The translations under genes and the position numbers were made by a program. Below the pieces are notes generated by a model. That model did not search any database. It was not told where the DNA came from and was given only the letters and a program-made list of their open reading frames with translations. From positions 7,177,836 through 7,241,835 of the forward strand of contig CM041198.1 of the NCBI GenBank assembly GCA_023078555.1: a stretch of DNA of 64,000 nucleotides, read 5' to 3'. Shown here in pieces: positions 46,750 to 57,500 of this stretch (position 1 is the stretch's first letter; the number at the start of each line of letters is the position of its first letter). Source of the stretch: Ulva prolifera (taxonomy: Eukaryota; Chlorophyta; Ulvophyceae; Ulvales; Ulvaceae).

Positions 46750-47450
46750 CAACAGGTCCTGTCTCGCGGGCCCGAAGGGAACGAGATGCGGGACGCAGGC
46801 ACGCACTCGATCAGGTCAAAGTCGCCCCCATTGCCCTCATTGCCCTCGTTTCCTTCGTTGCCTTCATTCCCCTCATTCCCCTCATTCGAATGAGGGGATC
46901 CCCTCATTGCCCTCGTTCCCCACGTTGCCTTCATTGCCCTTGTTGCCCTCATTAATTATTATTATATTATTATAGGAAATTATATAAATTATAAATTAAA
47001 TTATAAATTATATAAATTATATTATTATAGGAAATTTCCTTCGTTGCCCTCGTTGCCTGCATGCATGAACGCTCACATGGCCAATGTGTCAACATGCCAT
47101 TTGGCCGGAGCTCTCTGAGCACATGTGTAGATCTGGATACATGTACATACATGTTGATGCATGCAAAGATGGTTCTTATGATTATAAAATGTAAGCTGAA
47201 CATCTGGACAGATACAATTATACTGACAGCACGCAGGCGGCGCCTGGGCTCTCGCGGCGACGCTGCAAGTACATACAGGAGAACCACGAGGCACGAGGCC
47301 GCCGCGCAGCTCCCCGGCCTTTGCTCTCGCACAGAGGTCATGCTACGGACAGCGTCGCCCGTGAGCGTGGAGGCAGGCCGTGCTGCTGCCTCCAGGCAAG
47401 CCGTAGCGCGCGCGGACCTTGCGGCATTACTGCCCGTGATACCTTCAGGA
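46750..47450 (-). pseudogene. Broken paralogue B of the NEG-repeat secreted protein
   Basis: Exon 2 starts at 47056 (ATGCATGCAG|GCAACGAG) with NEG triplets and ends with GGDFDLIECVPAS, matching member A. The intron upstream aligns with member A's intron, and exon 1 remnants read RSMTSVREQ and RRRLRAVS against RVAMASVGELEEQ and AARLRALLS. The leader no longer reads as one intact frame, and exon 2 is interrupted by an AT-only block at 46951-47036. Same strand and close to member A, so a tandem duplication. Confidence 0.55.
46951..47036. repeat. AT-rich palindromic insertion within the NEG repeat
   Basis: About 86 bp almost purely A/T, with ATTATTATAGGAAATT at both ends and a palindromic AATTATAAATT core. 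It sits inside the otherwise regular 9-bp repeat, so it looks like a later insertion with a duplicated flank. Confidence 0.7.
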
Positions 47451-48299
47451 ATGGCATGCATGCGCTGCATGCACCTCGATTGAGCGGGGTGATGAACCAT
47501 AAGCGCTGCATGAAGGGGGACACTGGGGGGATGCGTTCACGGCGTGGAGAGTGCATTGATATGAGGTAACAACGTTGGGGATAGGGCCCCCAGGCGCATC
47601 GGGCCTAGTTACTCTGAGGTTCTCCACATCCCATCCCGGTACGGTGCGCCTCTGTGCCTGTCAGCGCTGCCGCTCTGGTGTCAAAGCAAGGTGGTGTGCA
47701 CTATCGGAGTGCATTTGTGCTGCACCGGTGCTGCATCTGCAAGTCATGCAGGAATTGAACTGTCCCATGCACTGAACAAGTTGTGTAATGAAGTAGCACT
47801 GCAAAGGTGGCGCCTGTGCAATGGTGACCAGTGTCCACGCTCAGATGGAAGCCTTGCACTTCTGGTGTTATGCTGGCATCAGCTGCATTCAATTTCACGT
47901 CACAGGACACGGCCACACATGAAGCACACTCCCGGCAACGAGCGAGGCTGCTCAGGGCCATTTTCAAGGTGTCCAGGCACAACCTGAAACACAAATTGCG
48001 CAGTTCCTTGCGATGCTATGGGTTGTTGTCAGCAGCCCGATGAAGGGGGTTGTGCAGTGACGCAGAGATGCTGCCCTATAAAAGCTGGACAGATACAAGT
48101 GCTGGCACTGTCAAAAGTTCCTCGACCGTTTCGGTGAGTCACCCACACACAGGCCCTACATACATGCTAAAACGAACGTACTGCATCCTCAACCCCTCAG
48201 ATCACCTCTGGCAGTGAAGACATACCAGGATCGCAGAGGCTCTCATTCAACAGAATTCTGTTTTGGACCAAGTTCAGCTACAGCAAGTCAAGGCCTTGC
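47451..48299. other. Unassigned stretch
   Basis: No gene recognised. A TATA-like CTATAAAAGC lies at about 48075, followed about 70 nt later by a good donor-like CGGTGAGTC, but no convincing coding exon is attached. Confidence 0.5.
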
Positions 48300-50060
48300 A
48301 AGAGAGCAGTGGCAGGCGACGGTCGACGTCAAGCTGTGAAGCCACCTTACAACGTTCTGCAGGCAGCTCACGCCAGCCAACGCATGCTCAGGCGATTCGG
48401 TAAAAATCAAGTTTGGTGTGACAGCTCTTGGCTGGGAGAGCGGGACCCTCGCCGATGTCTTGGCTTTTGTCGTGAACCCTCGAGAAGGCGGGGTCTCGCG
48501 CCTAGCGGCTCTGACCTGCGCTTTCAACCTGCTGCACCCTTCCCACACAGGCAGCTGTGATCATTTTTATGCGCGAAAATAGCATACGCGCCGTTGCGCA
48601 TCGCCTCCAGGAAAACACGAACAGCAGCATACACGTCACAACAGTCTCCTGTAAAATGCCATGCAGCATGCGACACTGACGTGTAATTGCGGTCGTTGCG
48701 ACATGTGCATTGTTGCGGGTTGTACTAACACATTGCATGATCACCTGTCGCTGCATTCGCCACGGCAGGGTGCACCTCAAGCCACTAGCTGTGGAATGGT
48801 GCCATGCACTTCAGGCACTGCAGTCTCCGCAGTGAGTCTGCTTGCAGACATCTGCTTTTACCCGCGGCAACCTGGTTCAGAAGGCACAACGTGTACAGCT
48901 TGAACTCGACACAGCAAAGTTCATGGAGGTGTCACTTCTTGAAACATTTTCTCTAGCCCCAAAAGTCTATCCTGCTTCTGTTGAGGTTGCATTGCCGTGG
49001 CATGTGCAATTCAGTTGACTCCACATACCCCAGGTGCTAGCCGGCTATCTACAATTGCTCGAGCACGGATCAGGCAAGGTTTCTTCAATGTATGGGGATG
49101 TATTCGGGAACAGAGCACAGGAAAGTGCTCTGCCAGGTGACACCAACGATCCAGAGACGCCCGCTTATCAATGGCAGCCAGCCTTGGACTTGTCAAGACG
49201 GGCTCCCAAATATGGTATGAATTCTGTGGTTCTGACATTGCATCAGCCATCGGCCATCTTGAACGAATTGCGCGCCTGTTCGAAGCCCCTGTCGAAACGC
49301 ACCAGCCTGTGTACATACGGACAGGCCATGTATGGCTACTGCGTAGCATCAGCAGGCGAAAATTATTTCGTCATCGTGGTCAGATGCCGCAGTGTTGTGT
49401 TTGCCTTCTTCAAGCTGCGCGATACACGTCGAACGCCCGTCACATTCTGTGCGTGCATTTACGGCGCCAGGAAGTGCAAACTGTTTTGTTATGGCGTCCG
49501 GCATGAAGCTTTAGCGTAAGATGTTGGAACTATGTCTTGTGGCGTAGCTTCTGTGTATCTAGGAGATGCCATAGTCAGCTGCTTCGGGCGCGCAAGAGGC
49601 GCCAGCACTGCCTGGAACAAGCAGACGCGATCGCTCGTGGCCACAATATTCGTGGTATCAGAAGCATTTTAAGCGGTTGTTAGATGCGTAGACGAAGAGC
49701 CTGTCGTTCTCCTTCCGCGGGCGTGAGTTCAAAGTCGCTGCATTTTAAACGCTTTTTGCAGCGGAATCCGCCGTCGGAGCTGGGCATCAGGCATGTCTTA
49801 CTGTGTCCAGCGTCGTCTGACGTGTCACTTGCTCTCTGTTGGGCTGGGGCCTTTGTTGCTCTCTCGCTCCGGCAGGTACATTTTCTTGACTATCTCGCCG
49901 GCCAGCGAAATCTGGATGCGACAGCGCCCACGCGAGATCTTTACTGCCCTGTAGGCAACCGGTCAAGCACATGCTTCTTTAAAATGGTGTTGCTCGATCC
50001 TGAAGCGGTGGTCTTCGTGACTTGACCTGACGTGTCCTTGCACATTGTACCTGCGATGAG
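48300..50060 (+). repeat. Decayed duplicated unit, copy B
   Basis: Aligns in patches with 40390-42270 in the same orientation. The conserved frame reads PETPAYQWQPALDLSRRAP within the open frame 49034-49519 (161 codons), better preserved than copy A. Upstream, CCCCAG|GTGCTAGCC aligns with CCCCAG|GTGTTGAGC of copy A, suggesting a shared 3' splice site. Product unrecognised. Confidence 0.6.
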
Positions 50061-50129
50061 CGTTCAAGGCCTAGGCACTCGCACCATCCATGACCAACAT
50101 CTAATTGTGTTTTGCGCTGCGTCTTTCTG

Positions 50130-50280
50130 CGGTCCCTGGGATGCAGACTGTATCCCGGATCGACTTCATCCTCGTGACACACAACTGGGTCGTATCGAGT
50201 CCATTGCTGCCCCACTCGAGCATGGGGCACAGCATGCCTGACCACCTCATCCAGGCACACCTCCGGCACACTCATGCTCC
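50130..50280 (+). mobile_element. Possible LINE endonuclease fragment
   Basis: The translation VSRIDFILVTHNWVV, followed about 20 residues later by SMPDHLIQAHLR, resembles the end of an endonuclease/exonuclease/phosphatase domain (xRIDFIL ... SDH). It is very short and isolated; probably a fossil. Confidence 0.35.
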
Positions 50281-50649
50281 CCGTTGCGTTGTGCTGTCTC
50301 TTGCTCACTTCTATGAGTGGACAATGCAGCGCACACCCCTCAGCGCAGCATGTAGTCAACCGGCCTGTGCAGCTGCAGCACCATCCCACACCGCTGCAAC
50401 TTCACAAGCACACTGTGAGCGCACTCCGGTGGACACAGCGCGAGACAAGTCGCAACTCAGGGCTGCCTGCGATTGCGGCGCGGGATCACTGACTACATGC
50501 TTGCATCATGCTGGCAGTGTCACGTGCTGCATGGATGGGGGCACAGCCATACATGACCAAACATGGCTGCATGTCCCCCACGTCAGTGTTGCCGCCACTG
50601 TCACACCTAGCACAGACTTTCTCGGCGACTTCATTGTGCACACCTGGCC

Positions 50650-50651
<2 letters not shown>

Positions 50652-50681
<30 letters not shown>
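50652..50681 (-). repeat. Poly-G tract (30) on the plus strand
   Basis: Opposite in orientation to the sense-strand C runs of the plus-strand genes. It may mark old minus-strand intronic sequence or an inserted fragment. Confidence 0.95.
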
Positions 50682-50684
<3 letters not shown>

Positions 50685-51035
50685 GGTGGTCCATGGAGAA
50701 TATCAGCAGGCGACATCTACCCAGCAGCTATGCATATGGGCTTGTGTCCAGCGCAGCTCGAGCGCAGCTGCTGAGGCTGCAGCAACAGTTCCTGGCACGC
50801 ATGTGCGCACACGAGGTCAAGCGCACTGACTGCACGCCAGGCTCGGCCATCGCTCAGCACACAGCACACCGTTGCAGCGCACCGATCACCGCCGCACAAG
50901 CACCCACGCCCCTGCCCTCCCGCCCACGCATCCCTGTGCGGGTCAAGAAGAACAGAAGGCTGACCGTATTGCATGAGAGTGCATGGCGCATACCGCGTTT
51001 ACCGCGTTTGTCTGACGCGCCGTGCCGCCCCACAG

Positions 51036-54000
51036 GGTACGACCCGTGGACGAAGGCGGCGTACCGCTTCGACGCACGCATCCGCTGGTGGTGCTTCCTG
51101 CCGGCCAGCCCGGTGTGGCACGCCGCGGTGCAGTACGGCATCGGCTCCGTGCTCTTCGTGATCGGCAGCGCCGCCGCCCTGTTCACCGTCGTCCGGGAGA
51201 CGCCCGTCCTCAACCGGTGCGCCCCCCCTGCTGCCGGTTGCGCCATGCATGACGCTCGCGCACTTGCGCCGCTGACACGGCATGCATTATGACTGGCAAG
51301 CGCAGCAGTAGGCCACTGTGGGCAGGCAGGCGAGTGCACAGCCTGGAAGGCTCCAGGCCAGCACCACGGGGAGCCCATGTGGCCACCATTTGAACAGCGG
51401 CTCACGCGGGCCCCATGCTGCGCAGGTGGCTCTTCGGCTACACCTACTTCCTCGGAAGCATCAACTACGGCATCGGCGCCTCGATCCTCCTCTACGAGTC
51501 CTGGATCAACCACCCCAGCAACCTCTCAGACCCCTACAACCAGGTACGCCACAGCGCAGGCCGTTCATTTCCCAACTCCACGCACATGCATGACGCCCAT
51601 GCACAGGCACGGACAACCCCGCGGCACGGACGCCGTTCCATGCTGTGCGCGCTGTGCAGGCCGCGACGCCGCAGCGCACGGCAGCGATCACGATCTCACG
51701 GATCGGGAGCTTCATGACGACCGACGGCGGCGTGCGCGGGAGCGTGGACCAGCTCGCCGGGAGCTTTGATGAGTCGGCAATCGCCGACAACGCGTCGCGG
51801 CCGCCGTCCTTCGCGTCGACGCACCGCTGGTGGCTCTCCGGCCCGGAGCACCCCGACGCCGACGCCGAGCCGAGCTCGTACTCGCTGCCGCAGATGTCGG
51901 AGGAGAACGGCTGGGGTGGCTTCGGCGGCTACGCGTCGCGGCCCTCCGGCGCCGACGTCGACATCACGCAGCCGCTACTCGAGAACGAGATCGTGCTGGG
52001 TGCGCTCCGTCGGTCGGCCGCCACAGCATTGCGCGCTCACACAGACCCCCGCCGCGCGTGCGTCTCGGCAGTGCTATGTCCCTGTGCGACATGCCCCTCC
52101 GACTGTGTCCTGGCAACACGCCGCGCAGGAGACGTTGCCACTTGAGAGGGGCCCCCACACCGGGCCATCACAGTGCGGCAGGACCGGATCCTCGTGTACG
52201 ACCCACATACGCGACGCATGTTAGACAATGTTGTGTTGGTGTGCGCGCGTGTGTGGACACAGTGAACAGACTGAACCTGCAGCCATGGCACAACGACGCA
52301 TGCATGTGTGCCTGCCTGCAGCGCCGGTGGACGGCGAAGCAGGGAAACTGTCTGGGGAGCTCACGACGGCCGCGACCCTCGCGCTGCCGCTGGACAGCGC
52401 AGACTCGCCCGAGCCGCCGCTGCCGCCGAGCGAGACGCCAAAGGCGCTACACGTGAACACCGGCCGGCACATGACCGACACCCCGAGCACGTGGATGCAC
52501 AGCAGCACGCGCCGCGGCGGCGGCGGAGACGGCGACACCGACGAGGTGTCCACAGACGACGAGGGGGACTGCGAGTCAGTGCCGTGCGATGAGACGGAGA
52601 CGGGGCGGTCGTACGCCGGCAGCTTCGACTCGGAGGCGCGCTCGTACCACCACGTTTTTGGCGGGCGGTGCGCTTCACATGCTCTCTGTAGCGCCAGGCT
52701 GCTCTGCCGGGGTGCATTCTTCCAAGGCTGCGACACCTGCCCCGCGCGCAGAATCCAGGATGCTGCCCGAGTGCACGGCACAGGTCAAACGAACTCCTGC
52801 GCAGCTGTGATGGCGTGCGCTGTCACCGTTGCCACCAGTCATCGGCCCAATCACGAAGACATGAGTTTGAATGTCTGGATGTCAGCCCCAGACATGCTGC
52901 AAGGCGACCCAACACTGGTGGCACCAGAGACCGCGGCCGGCGCTGCTGCGTTCTGACGCGTGTGAGCGGACTCGTGATCGCCCGATTAGGTGTGACCTGC
53001 CGCAACAGCGCATTTGTCAGTGACTCCACGGCGGCGCATGCTGACACCCAGCGTCGCTGTGCAATGCCGGGCCCATCATGCACCCCCAAGCTGTGCTCAA
53101 GTCAAGCTCCCCCAACCTCGTGGCGTGGTGGCACGCCACCCCCAACCGCGTGCTCCGTCACTCCAGCACCTGTGCCTGCAATCACCGGCTCGCCGACAGT
53201 GGTGCACACACATGCGCGCGTGCACGAGGTACGGGTCTTCCTCGCACGCCTCGGTCCGGAGTCGCCATGCTGCGTGCTGCGGTGCAGGTGGAGGGCCACG
53301 AGCACCGCGGAGAACGTGACGTCGTCGCTGCTCGACGTGCCGCACCGCCTGCCGTCGCAGATGAACGCGCTCGTGCACAGCTACTACACCCGCGACGCGT
53401 ACTACCACGTCCACGCGGACCCCTGGTACCATACGCGCTGGCTCCTCGATCTCGGGGGCTCCTTCGCGATCTGGGTCGGCGCGGTGCTGTACGCCATTGC
53501 GTGTTTCGCCCTCGCGTACAAGGTGCGCCCCGCAGCAATGGACACCCCCTCTCCCCTCTGCCTTCAGGTTTCACGTCGCTTCGGCTGACGTTCACGTCGC
53601 AACGCCATCTCCCCCCTCACCCGCCGCATGCAGCCGCAGTGGCCTGCTGGCACCGTGGTAGCCCTGTTCTGCATCACCAGACCGCTGCTGACAGTGCTCA
53701 GTGGCCGTGAGTCTGTGGTGTCCCTGTGGCCATGCCTGCGTTGACCACGCCTGCCGCGAGTTCATGCATATATATACCACATCTGCTCTCTGGGCTGCTA
53801 CAACATGCTCGCAATCGACACGCATAGTTGCAAGGCCGCGCTGTGGCGGACGCCTCGGCGTGGCGGTGAACCTCCTCGCAGCCCCGGCGGCCTCCTCCCC
53901 CCTCCACACTGCCCTCGTACGTCACAACGCTGCCGCGCAGCGTCATGTGGTCGACAACGACGGCCATGCCTCGACCGAGCGCCGTGCTGCTACACATACA

Positions 54001-54540
54001 TTCAGGCCGGGGCGTTACGAACGCTGACCTGATCGGAATTTTTGCACAAATGTATGCTACGAAGCGCTTCCTGTACCACCACACCCTTGCACTTCGCGGC
54101 GTGAAGGGTCCAGTGGACTGCAATGCTTTTGTTCAAGGTGCATGCGCCGTGACGGCCGGGGCGTGCAGGTAGAGTACGGCCACCTGCCGCGCATCCACCC
54201 GGACGAAGAGGTCTGCGAGGCGCTGCTCGGCTACTGGCCCGACGTCCTCGGCGGCGCCCTGTTCGTCGTCGGCTCGTGGCTGTACTGGTGGGCCGCGCAC
54301 GGCACGCCCGGCCCGTTTGCGCCGAAGGCGTTCACCGTCGAGTGGGTCGTGTCCGTCGTCAACTTGATCGGCTCGGTAGGGTTCTACTACGGCGCCGCGT
54401 CGTCGGCGGCATACGTGCGCGTGCCGCTGCTCGTGGGGAACTGGGTGCAGCTGCTGCTCGGCTATGTCATCGGCTCGGCGCTGTTTATGGTTGGCAGCTA
54501 CTTGATGATCGTCGAGCTCGCCTCTCACTCCGGGGGCTGA
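51036..54540 (+). CDS. Multi-pass membrane protein with repeated helix pairs, YrhK-like (5' end not resolved)
   Basis: Exons 51036-51216, 51426-51543, 51660-51999, 52322-52667, 53288-53522 and 54169-54540 (TGA) join with consistent phases to about 529 aa. At least one upstream exon, leaving one base of phase, is missing. Six to seven membrane helices share a G-x-L/F-F-x-x-G-S pattern: YGIGSVLFVIGSAAAL, GSINYGIGASILLY, LGGSFAIWVGAVLYAIA, VLGGALFVVGSWLYWW, VVNLIGSVGFYYGA and LGYVIGSALFMVGSYLMIV. This recalls the bacterial YrhK-like two-helix domain, but that is tentative. A hydrophilic, Ser/Asp/Glu-rich loop of about 230 residues (exons 3-4) separates the first two helices from the rest. Function unknown. 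Confidence 0.7.
52831..52921 (+). mobile_element. Third copy of the 108-bp MITE-like element, diverged
   Basis: Shares ATCGG.CCC.ATC.C, ATGCTGCA and GCGACCCAACACTG with 1090-1197, and has GCCACCAGT/ACTGGTGGC ends. It lies in the intron 52668-53287 of the membrane-protein gene. Confidence 0.65.
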
Positions 54541-57500
54541 CATTCAATTGGTTTGCACATTTCAGTCAGATCCCCCATGGCGGCAGCAAGTTTCCCAGAT
54601 TTCTATTTGTTATTTTCCGGCTAGCGCTAGCAACAGAGTATCTGCCAGCAAGAGTTATGTTCCATCAGGACGTATCGTTCCAGGTAATGGATAATAGAAA
54701 GGCTGTATCATGCTATGTTATGTCTGGGGCCGTGGGGGGGTGCCGGCGCGTTCCATCCGGTGCTAGAGGAATGTTGCCAGGAGCTTATCGGCTGACCACG
54801 CACGCATGTGCGTGGCGGCTAGAGGTGGGTACGGGGACCTTAGCGCAGGGCAGCGGGGTCGACGCATTGCAGCGATGGCTGCACGTGTTCATACTAGTAT
54901 TATGAACTTTTGGCAACGGATACGTGCTCTCTTGGCCGTGCCGTCAGGCATCTGTTGCAGTGGAGGAGAGGGGTGCCGTTGTGGTGGAGGAATCGTAACC
55001 TAACAAGGCCCACCTTAGGCATGCATCCATGCATGCATGCGCCCACTGTGGCTTGTTCTTCCATTGCACCGGGAGAGGGGACACAGCGAGCGGTGGTGCT
55101 GCGGCTGGAGATAGAGAGAGGGCGCCACCGGTAGGACTGCGAAGGCATTGGTTGTGATGCATGACAGATAGTCTGAGCCAGAGTGGTGCGTGCTGATGGG
55201 GGGGGGGGGGGCTGCAGCGGTAGCCTGGGAATGGGAAACCGAATGGGAAACGACGCCCAAAACGAGTGACCTGTTGAGGGCCATACAAAAACCGGCCCGT
55301 GAACGCCGCATTTACATTGATGCCGCATTTGCTTTGATGCTTGTGGCAGTTCTCTGTGTAGTTGTGTTTTTTTTTTTGTGAAACAGCCGAGCAGCGGGGA
55401 TCGCCGCGATATGTGCCGAGGCTAGTTGTGTTGGTTTTTGGCGGGCTTGTTGCGCGGGCGGGCACGTCAGTAGGCGATAGGAATTGATGTCAAAAGGTGT
55501 GGCGCAGCGGCGGCGGCAGCGTGCCACATGCCGGGACGGTCGCCGCTGCCGTGCGGTATGTATCACACGTATTGTAGCACAATGGATGTGGATCAGAACG
55601 GCGCCGCGTGTGCGTTTTGTGTATTGTTGCTGCCTGCAAGTGCCTGTCTCGCTGCAGGGGTTGAGCAGGGTGCAGAGGGAGTTTGGGGGTGGTGAGGGGG
55701 ATCACGCTGTGATGATCACAGTGATTCAGTTAGGGGTGCATGGCATAAGATTGACAGCCGGCGGTATCAGACATGGTGTACAGCGGGTGGCACTCGCCAG
55801 GAACGAGTCCGGAGTGGCTGCATTGAAGCGCATTCTTTGGGTCTTTGATCCTTACAATGTCACCTGCCAATTCTGAAATTTACCTGAGGGAGTATGTCAG
55901 CATTTGATAGAGATAGCACAGGTCAAGTGGGCCCAGGCCATGCAAGCATGTATGCATTGTGATTTGCCAAGCGTTCCGGACGTGTTGTTGGGTGTTGAAT
56001 CTAGCTGAGAGCGACATGTCACGTTCTCGCAGGTCGTAAAACTGTGGAGGGTTGCATGAAACAGTGAGGCTATGTGTGGGCTGCAGGTTGCGACCTCGGC
56101 ACGCGATCGCAGTATCAGCTTGTTTCTGTCACTGGAGATGCTCTGAAAGGGGTGCGGCTTTCAGCGAAGCAGCTGAAACCCTGACGTGGGATCGTGCAAT
56201 GGCCCCATGTCACCCAAGCCTCTCCGGCATAGCCTGGCAGCTACACACCCAAGTTCTCAAACACCACACCAGCAGAGCTCAGCTGTCTCGAGCCTGAAAA
56301 GACACCAACGTAGACCCTGGTAGCGCCACATGAACGCACCAAAGTCCCTGCCCGCAACCGCGACGGCGAAACACATCACTCGGCGGCAGTTTGTGGGAGG
56401 CCACAGCTGCAGAAGCGTGTATCACCCCATGCGTTATCTGTCCGCCCGTCGGGGTGCCGACACCAATACCTGGATTGCTATGTTTGCCTGTTTGTATGTT
56501 TGTCTGATCAAAAAGCCATGTCCTTCAGGAAATTGAGAACTCGGCATATGTGGTCCCGTTAACTCGGAGTTGTCAATGTCCAATAGGATACGGCTGAGTA
56601 CATTCAGATTTTCTTTACTTTACTCCGACATCCGGGATCTGTGGCTGGCAGACGTGCCCATCTGGGCACTACATGATGCCCGGTCGGTTCGTTTCGTGCC
56701 ACATTCTGCTTGTGAATGCTGCCTGCAAGCTGCACTGAATCAATGCACGATCGTGGTGTGTGCCAACCGTGGGTGTGGTACATGCGCAGGGCAGGGCACA
56801 CGGCCAGATATGCTTTAGATGAGGAATGCATCTGAACAGCAGCTACCGTGATGCGCATGCACAGGCCAAGGCCTTGTGTCAAGGATGCAAGAGCCCAAGC
56901 CCCTGCATGGGAGAGCACCATGAAGCACGGATGGACAAAGTTTGCAAGCTGCCTCGCCTGAGCTAGCTCCTGAGCTCTAGCCGCTGTACAGTCGGAGCAC
57001 CGTGCAATGCAACCAAGGGCTTGTGTCCACGGACAGCACACATCACACGCAGTATACCACGGTGCTGCCCGCCTTGCCAGCTTTATCGTTGTCACACAGC
57101 ATATCACGAGGCATTGCACAGTGCACAGTGCATGGGCCGGCCCTGATTAGGCCTGGGATAGGTGAGTGATGGGTTGACGTGTCTGCAGACCCTGGTGAGG
57201 GTACAGAAGGAAGTTGACATGGACTGCACCAAATGCGTCAACATTGCAGCTTCCGTGGAGCTCATCTGCCCTGCTGATTCAGATCTGGATGACCATGTGT
57301 TACAAGGACAAAGTTGGAGCACCGCAGGATCCGCACATGGCCATGTGTGACGCCGACTGTATGCATGGGTTGTCAAGGGCTTTCTGGAGGTGGCGTGTGG
57401 CTGATTGTGTGCGTGTCCATCTTCGATTGACGCGCATGCATCTGTTCAAACAGTAGTGGCTGAGGAATCCAGGCGGCATGCCGCGGGTATTTCGCGGTCG

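Noticed and set aside
50105-51292. 395-codon plus-strand open frame
   Set aside because: It mixes a possible LINE fragment, a 30-base G run read as poly-Gly, and the first visible exon of the membr­ane protein; a 3' splice site at 51035 better explains the last part.
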